From Selaginella moellendorffii (lineage: Eukaryota > Streptophyta > Lycopodiopsida > Selaginellales > Selaginellaceae), in the NCBI RefSeq assembly GCF_000143415.4, contig NW_003314263.1, forward strand, positions 1,886,749 through 1,950,748: a DNA stretch of 64,000 nt, read 5' to 3'. A program made the position numbers and the translations under genes. The notes under the pieces were generated by a model that was not told the DNA's origin, made no database searches, and worked only from the letters and a program-made list of their open reading frames with translations. Positions 50,343 to 62,785 of the stretch are shown here, piece after piece (position 1 is the stretch's first letter; each line of letters opens with the position of its first letter).

Positions 50343-50987
50343 TTGCTCGCTTGTTTGTACAAAGACCACAACCAGCCCTGGAGAGGTTAGCGGTCGATCG
50401 ATCGATTGATTGTTTGATAGAGTCATACACCACAGTCCCCACAAACGTGGGGGCTTATAGTCGAAAAAGCCCAAGAACAGGGACAAAGGGAAGATTTAAA
50501 AGGAATTGGAGTTTTGTTTTGGAATCTCAAGTTCGAATAATAAAGTGGGTGTTTTTGTAAATTGATTCTAGAGAACTCTATGCTTAGAAGGCCCCTTCGG
50601 TCGGATTGGGGGATGAGATGCGGCTTTCTTGAATTCTTTTCCTTCGGCATTTGCCTGGAAGGGGCATGCGCAATTTGGGCATTTCACGCAAGAAAGTTCA
50701 TGCGTGTCAACGTGGTTCATGGAGGCAATGCAATCACAGCACAGCTTGTCATGATTGTGAAGATCTCGTCTACAGCGAAAGAGTTGTGCACGTAAATTTG
50801 CCAAGTTTGCTTGCTTTCCATTTCGTTATCTTTGCTTGCAGTTTCTTCGTTTCCGCGTGATTGAAAAGATCTTCGTTTGCAAGTATTTCTTTATTGTGGT
50901 CCGTTTGACAATCTTTGTTTCTGTGCTTGAGGGTCCAAAGCAAACTTAACAAGAAAAATCGGATGGGAGAATGTGTGTGGTAACTCT
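50343..50987. other. Convergent intergenic region of laccases 2 and 3
   Basis: No gene seen. Both 3' UTRs should lie here. Confidence 0.5.
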
Positions 50988-53052
50988 TTAGCAGCGTGGA
51001 TAATCCGGTGGGGGTGCCTGGATCGATTGCAAAGGTCCCTCGCCGTTCTCGACGATGAGAACAGTGTCCAATCCCCAAGTAGTGTGGATATCTAAGTGAC
51101 AATGCATAAACCACACTCCTGCGAATGGAGAACAAGGTATGAGAATTTCAAGAAAGATGGCGAAGGGGAAACTAACCTGGATTGTTTGCTATCAATCTTA
51201 TAGCTGCCCAACCTTTGAGAGGAACCGAGATGGTGTTTCGAAGAGGAGGATCCACCAGGTTGAAGTTGGCTTGGTACTTTTTCTTGTAGTTTCCAAAGCC
51301 TTGGCCGACGATGAAGAAGTCATAGCCGTGGAGATGAATTGGATGGCTTTCAGCGTTGACAAGGCTCGTCCCCTGGAGAATTATCTGCACGCTACTGCCG
51401 TAAGGTATGATCCGAGCTTTCGTCCCGTTCTTCGAGTTTAAGTTCCTCAGTGGCCTTCCAGTGTAGTCGAACTTAACCGGCGGCTTGGTCGAGAAATCCT
51501 TGGTGAAGACGTTCATCAGCTTGTTGGTGTAGTAAGCACCGAGAATGGAGCTTCTCGGCGAGACGTAAGTGATGTTGTTGATGGACGCGGCAAATCTTCC
51601 CCCATTTCCTTGGCAGCTCGAGTTTGGAGCTCCCCTCGGACAATCCTCACGGTTGAGTCCCACGGTGAAGAACAAGTGCCGGTCGACTTTCACGGGTACT
51701 GTTGGGAGCTCCTCGGTTAGTAAGCCTCTGAGCTTGCTGTTGAAGCTCACCACCTTTCTCGTGTCGTTAAACGCAGGGAGCCTTGGCAGCCCCGAGAAGA
51801 AAGACGAAGGAGACGATTTGTATCTGATGATCCCGGCGGTGGTCGTGTTGTCGAATGGATTCTGGGGGACTGCGGCTGCGTAGGCCGAGGCCGCCATGAA
51901 GTACTGGCCGGGAGTTTGATCCGCGGTGAAGAGTACGTTTGTCGTCTGTCCGGGAGTGATGACGATATAGTCGGTTTCAAAAGGCTGTTGATACGAGGCA
52001 TCGGCTTCCACCACCGTCAACTTGTGATTGGCGATGCCGAAGAAGAGATCGGTGTTCATCGCAGCATTTATGATACGTAGGAGGTACGTTTTCCCTTGCT
52101 CCACATCGAGTGCGTATACATCTGGCAGGAGAAATTGGAGTCTGACATGAGAAAATTTACTCTTTTCATTACCGTTTCCAGAGCAATTGTAGAGAGGCCC
52201 GGGGAGGCCATTGATGGTAAAAGCATCCGAGACGTTTGGACCACCGCCGGATGCTAAAGCTTGATTCAAGACGGCTTGGACGTCCGATTGCCACCATTCA
52301 CCTGTAAGTTCTTTTAAGTTAGCTTTTCTTCTCTTCTTCCTTACCTAGGAGGATTGGTACTTCAGCGTCTGGTGCTGGGAATGGAAAGCTCGATCCAGGC
52401 CTTGGGTGGATAATCAGCGCACCATAGACTGTGGCCCTCATCCACCGAATGTGAGCATGCCACCAAAGAGTTCCTCGCTGGTTTTTTATCACGAATTTGT
52501 ACGTGTAGGAGCTTCCAGATTGGATTGGACACTGCGTGACATAAGCAGGGCCGTCGTACCAGCCAGTTCGATTCTGGAAAACTCCATGCCTGCGTCAAAG
52601 TCACGTCAGCAAGCTACTCCTCTTCGTTTCTTCTAGTTTTTAATCAGGAGTGCTTGGATCAAAACCGAGCATTTGGCAAGAACACGATGGAGTACGTGAG
52701 AAAAGTTTTTTATGGGATTGAAAACGAGATTTTACCAGTGGAGTGTGATGTTCTCCGGGACCTGGTTATTGACCTTGACAACGAGCATGTCTCCTTCATC
52801 GAGGTGAATCTCGGGCCCCGGAAACTGTCCATTGACGTTAACGATGTTCTTCGTACTGCAGAGTCTAGTAACTTGCGATCTTGTGATCTGCAATGAGAAA
52901 ACTTCAAGAGCTCGAAGAACAACACAACTTGACAAACTTACATTAAACTCGTAGAACCTTTCTATCTCGACCGGATTGGCATGAGAAGCAAGAGAAAAAC
53001 TCAGCAGAATTGCCGAGAATATTGGAACGAGCATCCATCCTTCGAGCTGCAT
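50988..53052 (-). CDS. Laccase (multicopper oxidase) 3
   Basis: Exons from ATG 53052 ([19 protein letters not shown], signal peptide ending near SHANP) to TAA 50988. Copper motifs: [40 protein letters not shown] and [17 protein letters not shown]. Blocks [17 protein letters not shown] and [15 protein letters not shown] are typical plant laccase sequence, and there are several Asn-X-Ser/Thr glycosylation sites. It is a secreted copper oxidase of phenolics in the cell wall. A TATA-like box lies at 53183-53190. Confidence 0.95.
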
Positions 53053-53182
53053 TGCCTCTTCCCGACTCAAAGAGAAATGCTATAACTCCTTCCGATTAAA
53101 AAGCCAAGGAGCAAACGCAAGAGAGAAAGAGAAACCAACGAGCAGCTCGAGAAGTGACTCTTCATGAGAAATCAAGCGTCTG

Positions 53183-53190
53183 TATATATA
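53183..53190 (-). promoter_or_regulatory. TATA box of laccase 3
   Basis: tatatata about 130 bp upstream of the start codon at 53052. Confidence 0.5.
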
Positions 53191-53858
53191 CTCTCTCGAC
53201 TTGATTGCTCGGCAAGCAACGAGAAACCCGCGTGAGGCTTTCATCCACGATCGATTCAAGGTGGAATTTCCAGAAAAGCTGCTATCTCACCACTTTTTTC
53301 TCCTTCTTCTTCTTTCTTTTCATCGCTTCTTCAAAGTCAGGCACTAGTTGTAGGCGCTCTTTGAGCTTTTGACAAGGTCAGCTTGGAGGAAACCACGAAG
53401 AACTGGAGAAAAAGACTGGTAACTAGACAAGTCCTCTAACGGAATAGAGAAACCATTGTCTCACAGCCCAAGGTGCTTGAATCGCGAACGAGTTCCATAG
53501 AATTCTTCTCGGTGGGTGATGAAAGCGATACCTTGCGGCTGTGGAGGGATTTCCAGAGAAGAAACAAATTCGTGCTGCAAAAGAGAGATTTTGGAGGTCG
53601 CCGGGTCTATCCAGAAAACTATAGATGATCGCTTTCGCGGTCGCTAGATCAAAGTTTCTTTTGGAAGAAGGACTTCGAGGACACGGTAGAATCATTCAAC
53701 CAGAGTATGGTCAAAAGATCTCTTTTCGTAAAGGGATGGTACGAACGACCCAGCACATTTGCCGTACGAAAAGAATATTCTTGTCTTGTGCTCTAGGGAT
53801 TGCTCCATTTGCTAGGGTTTGTGGATTTTTTGCGGCAGGGCAGCTCGAGAGATCCGGG
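53191..53858. other. Divergent intergenic region of laccase 3 and RanBP1
   Basis: No coding region recognised. It contains the upstream regions of both genes. Confidence 0.5.
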
Positions 53859-54678
53859 ATGGCCGATCGGGAAGACGAGGAGACTGTGGCAGCGGCGGAG
53901 GAGCACGGCGCTGGCGCCGGGGAGGAGGAGGACACTGGCGCACAGATCGCGCCGATTGTGCGCCTTGAGGAAGTGGCTGTGAAAACCGGGGAGGAGAATG
54001 AGGAGGTGCTACTGGATATGTGAGTGATCTGCTTGGATTTGTGAGTTCTTTGTGTGAAAGGATGGATTTTTTTTCTCTAGGAAGGCGAGGCTGTACAGGT
54101 ATGATCAGGTGTGGAAGGAGCGGGGGACCGGCGTGATCAAGATTTTGAAGGACAAGGAGACGAACAAGACGAGAGTACTGATGCGACAGAACAAGACGCT
54201 GAAGATCTGTGCGAATCACTACTGTGAGTGGAAGAAACTCGGAACTTGCATTGTACTGATCTTCATTTCCTTTTCTAGTGGTTCCTGGAATGACTTTGCA
54301 AGAGCATGCTGGCAGTGACAAGAGCTGGGTATGGCACGCGATGGATTACTCCGACGGCGAAGTGAAGAAGGAGCTTTTGTGTGTCCGATTCGGCAGCGTC
54401 GAGAGTAAGCACACCACCTTTCTCTTTCTCGACGTGTTAAATCGTTTGGTTTTCCAGATGCCCAGAGATTCAAGGACATCTACGTGGAGCGCACTGAGGA
54501 GCAAGGCGAGAAGAAGGCGACCGAAGAAGAGAGCAAGGAGGAGTCCAAAGTGGCCGAGACGCTGGAGAAGCTGTCCGTGAAGGATCTCTCGTCCGACCCT
54601 GTCAAGTCCGCTGCTAACGACGACGAGAAGGAGAAGCCAGCGGTCGACGACGTGAAAGCCGACGGTAAGAAAGAATGA
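53859..54678 (+). CDS. RANBP1: Ran-binding protein 1
   Basis: Four exons from ATG 53859 ([15 protein letters not shown]) to TGA 54678, about 215 aa. The Ran-binding domain is intact: [57 protein letters not shown], and [23 protein letters not shown] followed by AQRFKDIYV. The C-terminal tail is acidic and Lys/Glu-rich. RanBP1 binds Ran-GTP in the cytoplasm and promotes GTP hydrolysis by RanGAP after nuclear export. A complete, ordinary family member. Confidence 0.95.
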
Positions 54679-54935
54679 GAAGTTGGGGGAGAGAGGGGAG
54701 CACACGGGGGCATTTGGTTCGTCTTCGTCGTCATATCACAGCCGTCGTAGCTAGAGAGAGTTCTTAGTTCTTGGTCGGTCAGGCATAGCCGGGTTCTCGC
54801 AGAGAATTTTTACTTCCTTGTCCAGTGCACTACCATGTCATCACGAGAGAGAGGAGAGAAGGAAGAGTCGTCTCTTTGTCGTCGTTTCTTGGAAGATTTT
54901 TAAGACGTGTATTGATTTTTGCATCGCTAGCTAGA

Positions 54936-56766
54936 TCACTCGTTCGTAGGCTCTGGCAGTGTCGTCTTGGCTCTCAGTTCCGCGAGTTCTTGCTTGAACT
55001 TGACGTAGGCAGTCTTCATGGAGGATATCATCTTCCTCGCCTCGGTGTCTCGGCGTAGTATCTCTCGCAGTTCCGCCCGTAGACGTCGAATCTCCAGCCT
55101 TTGCTGTGTCACTAGATCGTCCCCGCTTGTCATGGTTTGAACCCCAGCGTCTTGTTTCTCTACGGAGTGTCTAGCTCCAGCGTCTCGTTCCTCGGTTAGC
55201 ATCTTTCCAGCGTTCGATCCATCTCCTTCCAGTTCTTCTCTAGTGTTTACGTCCTCCTGTGGCGGCTGGACTTTGATTTCCATCGCTTGCTCTTGAGAGT
55301 GTGCTTCCAGGTTCTCGAGCTCCACGTTCCTGTTGTCACCGCTAGCTCCATCCTCGGTTACAGCGTTCGATCCATCTTCTCCCGCTTCTTTTCTGGTGTT
55401 TACGTCCTGGACTTCGATCTCCATCGCTTGTTCTTGAGAGTGTGCTTCCAGGTCCTCGTTCCTGATGTCACCATTCTCCTTAACTTCGAGAATTTGAGCG
55501 TCACCATTCTTGTTAGCTTCGAGTGTTTCTTCATCCCTTTCAACTTCCACGCTTGTTCTTCCCGGTTCTTCATTGATTCCTTGTTGTCCTCGCTGTTCTT
55601 CGCTTGTTCCTTGCTTTTCTTCGCTTGTTCTTCCCTGTTCTACGCAAACTCTTGACAGCGTCATCGTACCGCGAGGCTCAACACTCTCGCCGAGCTTGCT
55701 CCTGATGATCTTGGTCAGCCACTCTCCATACTCAAACGCGAGCTTCCTTCCTTTGCTCTTGGTGATGGCAATAGTGGCCGTGGCACGGACGATCATCCTC
55801 GCCAGGAACTCGGCCCATCGCATCTTAACTCCCATCCTGTACGACTTGTCCAGCGCCAGCACCATCTCGGCCGAGAGGAGATGGTAGGAATCGTTCTTAC
55901 ACTCGAGCTTGGCCATGAGCATGGTCGCGATGGCTTGCATCTCCTGGACGTGATCTCCAAACGCCAAGTGCTGGATCGAGTAGCCCCGCGTCCTCTTCTC
56001 CTTGGCATCGGTCATCACCTTTCGGAGCGCCAGCTCCTGGGCCTTGCTCGGAGCTCCCGGCGTTATCTCATCGTCACCGAGCGGTAACCCGGTAGCCTCG
56101 GCCACGCTCGCGGCGTCCACCACCACCACCTTTCCTTGGACGATCCCACTCGCGGCTTTGACGTCGAAAGTGGCGAGGAACTCGTCGCAGAGGGGCTTGT
56201 CTAGATCTGGCACTGGCTCCCTCGCGAATCTCTCCAGTCCCATGCGTGAGAGGAGATCCAGAGCTCGCGGCTCCTTGAGGATGGGAAGATCAAACACCCA
56301 GGCCTTGCGGTATGTGAAACCGCCGGTTCGGAGGCGCGAGCACGAAGAAGATGGTGGTGGTGTGCGATCATATCGGATCGCTTTGATCGAAGAAGCTGGC
56401 GATGGATTCTCTGCCGGAGGAGGAGCTGTGGCTTTCTCGGCTTTCTTCCGCCGCTGGAAAGTCTTGAGAACCTTCGAGTTTGTCGGGGAGCCATCGTTGC
56501 CCCGATTGAAGAGCTTCCGCTTGCGAGCTTTTCCATCCCTCTGGAGATCCACGAGCAGAGATCGAAAGCACGGCGCCACATTTCTTGTCAAGAAAATTTT
56601 CCTCCTTTCTTCCTTGAGGGGACGAGCTTCGTTCTCTTGAATCTAGAAATGCCAAGAGAGTCCAATGCAGGAGAGAAGAAAAGCACGAAACGAAACTTAC
56701 ATGTGTTTCCTCGCAGCCCAAGTGAAGGATCAAAGCGACCTCATCGTCATCATCCACAGCTTCCAC
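54936..56766 (-). CDS. Unrecognised charged protein with transposon-like N-domain, acidic repeats and coiled coil
   Basis: The large exon (54936-56642) is joined by a good phase-0 intron (56643-56700; donor CAT|gtaagt) to an upstream exon ending LHLGCEETH. No ATG was found in that exon, so the true start is unresolved. The N-terminal part is basic. A middle region (RALDLLSRMGLERF..LCDEFLATFDVKAASGIVQGK) and following helices (MRWAEFLARMIVRA) resemble, weakly, the 'putative plant transposon protein' domain. Then comes an acidic region with two copies of an AHSQEQAMEI..DVNTR..GSNA unit (about 150 bp each in DNA, roughly 55209-55500), and a final coiled coil (QQRLEIRRLRAELREILRRDTEA). Possibly a domesticated transposon-derived gene; low certainty. 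Confidence 0.65.
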
Positions 56767-59136
56767 CCTTTCCCCGAGTGGGAGAGGGCAAACATGCGCC
56801 AGACCTCCGAGAATATTCTCTCGTGTGGAGCTTTTTCATTACTATTTCTTGTACTTCACAATAATATTTCTTGTAGTTCGTGATAGGCTTTAAGAACTGA
56901 TAATATATTTCCAGAATTTTCAGCTTTTAATATGAATTGTAGTATAATTAAATAATTAGTATTATTAACTTTTATAATAAACTTGTGAAAAATTAACATA
57001 AATATACACTTATGAGTATTTTATGAAATGAAAAGTTTTCATGTCTTTTAAATATTAGTTTTGGCATATATGAATATATTATTTTATAAGTTTTAATTTC
57101 AATATTGAATAAATAATTGATTTCTATATTTAATCTCATATATCATTGTTTCCATTTTGCATATATTTAAACAAATTTATTGTAGTTATATATTGCCAAA
57201 AAATTTACAGATTTTTTTAATTATAAAACAAATAGAAAATACTTTAGGAAATTGAAAGTATTAATAAAAAAAACTATTAAATGTAAAAAAACTAATTAAG
57301 TGTTATTCTTCTATCGAAAAGGCATCACTTGAGAATATAAATGCTAGAGTATTAATATTCATTCGGAAGAGTATATAAATTGTGAGCAGTACATAAAAGT
57401 ATCTAAATGATGTTAAAAATACATAAGAAATTGGTAAACACCGTAATTTGGAACATAAGATTTTTGCCATGATGAACCATTTTTACACACACATGCTATT
57501 TTAAAAATTGAGCTATTTTTATTTATTAAGTGCATTAAATTGTATATGAATAACAATAATAAAAAATTCAGTTGAATGTAATTGACATCAATCATATTTA
57601 GCTTTAAAATAACATAAAAAAAAAATTTTTTTTACTAATATAAAATTTATATCCTTTTTACTAAACATTCAATCAAGAATATAGTAAAGAAATATTTTAA
57701 TGTTGCATTATTTGCTAAATTATACTCCTATACATTTTAACTTTTTTTTTGTAATGTTAAAATTTCTTCTTTTTATTTTTTAGAAATATTTGTATATCAA
57801 AGAGAAAACATCATTAAACTGATAGATATAATATGAATTGATAATATATTATTATATTATATATTTATAAATTCATCCAGGAAGGTTTTAAAATAAGTTG
57901 CACAAAATGTCATAAATGCCATATAAATTGAATATACATTGTTATACGATTGAATTTAGTATAACAGCCTTCTCTTTGTGAAACCCTTGTGATTGATTGC
58001 AGGATAAGGGTCCACACCGAGCAGAATAACGCACTCTAAATAAGTCTAGACCAAACTTAATCATTTCCATTATTTGTAAAAAAATTATTAAATATATAAT
58101 TGAAAGTGGTTTAGAAGGATAAAGATTGAAACAAAAAAGAATGGATTTTCTAATTGTTCATTATTAGAATTAAAAATGTTTTGTAATGAATTTGGTAAAG
58201 AAATTTTTAGGGCTTTATCCAAGAATCACCTTACAATATAACAAATTATTAAGATATTTATTTTATTTATATAGTTACATAAATCATGACTTTAATGCTT
58301 AAATAAAAATATATTAATTATAAAATATCATCAAAATTTAACAATATCTGATTTAATTAATTTAACTTTTAAGACCTATGGAGACTTATTAAATTTTATT
58401 TATATTATCTAACTAAGCTATTTTAGTCAATTTTTTTATTATAGTACTAACTTGACTATCCATAACAAATCCTTCTCTTTCATAACCCATTAGAAAATCA
58501 CATGAAAGTAAACATTTACTTAATCTTTCATAGATACAATCTTTATATATAATTTTTTATTCCAACTCCTTCAACATTAACACTATCTTGGAATGGCCTT
58601 TGAAAGGCTTGCAAATATAAGCTTGAGAATGATCTCATAAGCGATTTTTGTAACAACAACAACAAACACCATTGTGAATGAGATTCTCACAGCAATTTGA
58701 AAGTGTTTCTCCATGAGGAGCATTTTAGTGTGTGCTGTTATTGATTGAGCATTTGTAAGAACACAACACACAAACTGTAAAGTAAGCTTTGAATGGCAGG
58801 AAATCACTTTACCTGTCATTTGGACAGAATAGTTGATAGTTAAAACTAGGTTTTGCTAGTTCTTCAGCTTACCATGCTTGTTTAGTTTCTAAACTCCAGG
58901 CATACCTTGGAGAACTTCTTATAGAGCGAACAAGAGATAACGAGAGATAAAAAAAGATAAGAGAAGAGCTACGCTTCTTTTTGCTATTTGTGATATATTC
59001 CTAATTGTGATAAAGTTTCTTTATTAATTAAAAATTGTGAATACAAAAATGTGCATATTATATTAGCAAAACCAAACCAGTTTATTTATTTCGCATGATA
59101 TATAACTTCCTATTTACAGTGTACAAAAGTTGAAAG
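56767..59136. other. AT-rich intergenic block
   Basis: From about 56880 to 59100 the sequence is strikingly AT-rich with homopolymer runs and no sustained frame. A 78-aa reverse-strand ORF at 58583-58819 shows no recognisable motif. No LTR pair or terminal inverted repeat was found by eye. Confidence 0.6.
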
Positions 59137-61272
59137 CTATGAAATCTTGGTCTCGGGTGGTCGTGGTTGCTCCCCCTCGGGAGGAGGAGTTTGCTCTGGA
59201 ACAACAGGCATGAATGGTCCACTCGTGCCTAAGCATGCCCCCTCCTCAGTGATTATGTGAGCTACTTGAATCAAAATCTCTTGCTGCGCTTTGAAGAAAG
59301 ATGGACCTCCCTGGATCGACGAAAACCAAAAACAAATCCTTGAACAGAAAGTAACACTTAGCGTGGAACTTACCGGAGCTCGAATGATACAAAGAAGTCC
59401 TATGTCGAGGCCGAGCGATCCCATGGACTTAAGGTAGCACATTGGAGGCTGGCTTCCCTTGTCGACTTCCTTGTGCCACCGCAAGTACTGGACAACGCGG
59501 TTAGTTATCTTCTCGATCAAGAAGATGTCCTGGTTTCTGACTTGAAATGTTGCCTCAAGCAGCTTGTCCTTTGCCCTGGAGTAATTGATAATCACCTGAA
59601 GAGAACAATGGCTGGATGAAACTAGTGAGAGATAGAAGTACGAGTTCTAAGTTTCTGAATGATTCACACCTGGTTGATAAAGGCTTGATTGGGAACGAGT
59701 ACGGGAACTTTGTCAAAACCAAGTAGCTTGGTTTGAAGAAAGCCAATGTCCTGGACTTCTCCCGAGAAAGAGCCAGCCTGCGTGTAGCAAATGTTTGGTA
59801 CATTTCCAGCTGTGGCCTGTAAAGTCACTCACCTTTATCCGCTCTCCAATAACGAATGGTCGTGTCATGAAAAGAATAGCCCCGCCAAAAACGTTGCTTA
59901 CAATCTCCTTTGCAGCCAGACCGACGGCCAAACCTGCGTAGAAAACGAAAAGATTAAAATAATCCAAAAAAATAAAAAAATAAAAAAAATTCGACGATGG
60001 CATAATACCAGATATACCACCGACAGCCAGCAACGAGCTCAATGCAAACCCACAAACTTCAGCAATACTTGATGCTGCCAAAAAATATAGAAACAACGAA
60101 GCCACCTTGTCGATTGCAACAACACGAGGCTGCAGCAAAACAGCTACATTAGCTGCTAAAAAAATGTCCAATCCTGATGAAGCTTACCGCATCAATTCTC
60201 GACTTTGAAGCAAGATGATCAACCATAATTCGCTTCCAGCGAAGTAAAAACCATATCACAGCAACAACGAGGCCAATGGCTCGGACTTTCCCGATCACAT
60301 AGTGACCAACCTTGAGCGGTGTAAGTACGTTGACACTGCAAAACAATTTCTAGTAAAAATTGTTTCTAGTAAAAATAGAGATTTGTTCACTCACAATCTT
60401 GTGGAAGCCCATAACAAAACTGTTAACTTGATCGGACCCCTCACTGCTGTAAAGCTGGAGTCTTCATAGTCTTCACTTTGTACCTCCTGCTGCTCCGGCT
60501 TTGTGTTCCTTATGTACAGCCTGTGTAAACATAATTTCGTCTAAGGACTGGCAAAAGATAAAACTTTGACAGAAAACTTACAACTTACTTATTCAGCCAC
60601 CGACAAAAGGAGTCGACTTTGATGAAGACAACATAAAAGAATCCAAAAATCAATGCTTCGCGCACGAAAATAATAGCCTGCAAAAGCAAAAAACGATGAG
60701 CGACAAGAGAAATCTCTTCCAGACCTGACGCTTACAAGATATTCGCTGCTGTGGAGACGCGAGTGGATTTTCACGGGCAGCCAGCTGAAAATGTCGAAGT
60801 TTTTCGGGAAGTACGGACTAAAGAGCGTCCGCAGCCTCCTGAAAATATAGCTACTCACACGGTCGAGGAAATTGTCGCTAAACTCCGCCACGCTCTCGAA
60901 AGGCTTGGCAATTGGAAAAGATGGCCGGTTTTCATTGTCCTTGTCCCTAGAACTCCCGGATGCCAAAGTCTTAGATCTCAAATGCCGCTTAAGCGTGAGC
61001 TCGTCACCTACAAAACGAGATGGTGGCAGCTGGAAGAAATGAAATATAAGTAGCACACTAACATAGAAAAAATATGTAAAGCTTACCTTGGAGGACGAAG
61101 AACAAGGACATCCAAAATTTCTAGGCATCGCAACGCATTCTCGTGTTACGATCCTTACGCTCTTGCTTCCAAATCCTCGCCGCCCTCCTCCGCCAAAATC
61201 CCTGGACGGCGCTGCTACTCTCATCCTCGCGCTCAAGCCATACCACTCCAACGATGAGGCTACGGAGGCCAT
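59137..61272 (-). CDS. MscS-like mechanosensitive channel, plastid type (MSL2/MSL3-like)
   Basis: About ten exons from ATG 61272 to TAG 59137. The N-terminus (MASVASSLEWYGLSARMRVAA, rich in Ser/Arg and poor in acidic residues) looks like a chloroplast transit peptide. Several membrane segments follow ([59 protein letters not shown]). The MscS pore-lining helix and domain is clear: GFALSSLLAVGGISG, LAVGLAAKEIVSNVFGGAILFMTRPFVIGERIK, then QDIGFLQTKLLGFDKVPVLVPNQAF. The C-terminus is Pro/Glu-rich. Plastid MSL channels open under membrane tension and release osmolytes, controlling plastid shape and division. Confidence 0.93.
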
Positions 61273-62655
61273 TGCCGGAGAGACACATGCTTATAGACAC
61301 TCTCCCTTCTCCTCTTGCAGGGATTCAAGCTTTCTCGCGCGCGCACGGTGCTGGAGGAGCCATGGATTCAGGGAGAAGATTGTGACTCCCTGACCGCTGC
61401 CGCATTGCTATAAATCCCTACGAAACGGACGACGGATCCTCTTCATTCTCGAGCGCGCTGGAAACCCTAAGCGTGCAGAAATGTGCGAGGGATATTCGAA
61501 GGCGCCTTTAATTTGAAAACTACAAGTATGGTTTAGTTAATAAAAAAGTAAATATAAAGGTTTAAGATTATAAATAGTTTTTGAATATAAATGATAATTC
61601 AAGCCATTGATTGGGTTAAATTTCAACCATAGAAAAATAATATATTGAGAATGTTCTCAAACTCTGTCACATAGTTAATAAGATCAAAGGTAAAAAGGGT
61701 AAAATAAGCAGAAATCACTTTCAGCATAAAACTTTAATATAATGCTGCCATCTTTTGGATAAAATCATTCAGTTTTTTGTAAGTTATAAATTATACTGTT
61801 ACGTCAGTACACAACTTTTACACATGCTATATTAATATTCATACACTAAAAATCATAATTAATGAAAATATTTTTTTTTTAATTTTCTTAGTAAATTTAT
61901 TAACAGTTTCATCTAGTAGGTGTTGAAACCTCTAGAAATAGCTCAGTTCTTATTGCGATTCAATATACAGTTCCACCTCTATTATAAGGTTTTATGCATT
62001 TATCCCATATTACGTTTAAAGCGTTATCTATATCACTTCGAGTTACACTACTACGTATCCAGACAAATGCAGTTACTTTAATAAGACCACTAGTAAGAAT
62101 AATTTTCCAGTTCGATTTTGATTAAGGGAACTATAAATACGATTTTCACAATTACAAATATCTTCTTCAGAAAATCTTAAAGAATAAGGTAAAAATCCCC
62201 ATTTATATCCATCACTCAATGAGTATGCTTTGTTTAGCAGATAACATAAATGGAAAAAAACGTGAAAAATATTTCTTCATTTTCTCTACAAAATTATAAC
62301 CAAATCGCAAAAAGACATATATATTCACCTTCCATTTTTTGGATGGTAAAACCAAGACTAAATGGTCCACAGATGGAACATTTTAAATGTTAAATCTGGC
62401 CTTCGGTGATGCCATTTGAAATGGCTCCAAATTAGCCATTTGGTATGATAGTCTGCTGCATATAGCCATGGAAGCAAATGGAACCAGGTTAGTGAAAATG
62501 GGCAACATGAATGGATGATTCACCTAAAGTTCCTGGTCTGTTCTACAGTCAACAATTCAAACTTGTTTCCAAATATGTCCACGTGGCTGTTTGACTCGAC
62601 GTTTTTACGAGTTCTAAGACTCTTAGATATTAAAAGGTTAAGTTTCCTCAACCTT
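61273..62655. other. AT-rich intergenic region
   Basis: The first 200 bp contain the promoter of the channel gene. The rest is AT-rich without recognisable genes. Confidence 0.5.
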
Positions 62656-62726
62656 GCGCAGCTGGTGTAGTGGTATCATAGTACCCTCCCACGGTACTGA
62701 CCGGGGTTCGATTCCCCGGCTGCGCA
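62656..62726 (+). tRNA. tRNA-Gly (anticodon CCC)
   Basis: A 71-nt cloverleaf. The acceptor stem gcgcagc pairs with gctgcgc. The anticodon arm is gtacc-ctCCCac-ggtac, with anticodon CCC in a perfect 7-nt loop. The T arm is cgggg-ttcgatt-ccccg and the discriminator is A. Internal Pol III promoters are intact: A box tggtgtagtgg and B box ggttcgattcc. A CAA motif lies just upstream (ctcaacc), as usual in plants, and a short T run follows (aactttt). CCA is not encoded, as expected for a nuclear gene. It is intronless. Confidence 0.96.
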
Positions 62727-62785
62727 ACTTTTGAAGTGTCTTTTTGAAAAAGTTTATAACTTTATGAGAGTCGCCTAGGTAGTGG

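Noticed and set aside
49113-50486. 457-codon open frame on the minus strand
   Set aside because: It lies antisense over the GC-rich large exon of laccase 2 and has no family motif; the copper motifs on the + strand are decisive.
58583-58819. 78-codon minus-strand ORF with a hydrophobic stretch
   Set aside because: It is isolated in AT-rich DNA, with no motif, no splice partner and no repeat structure to support it.
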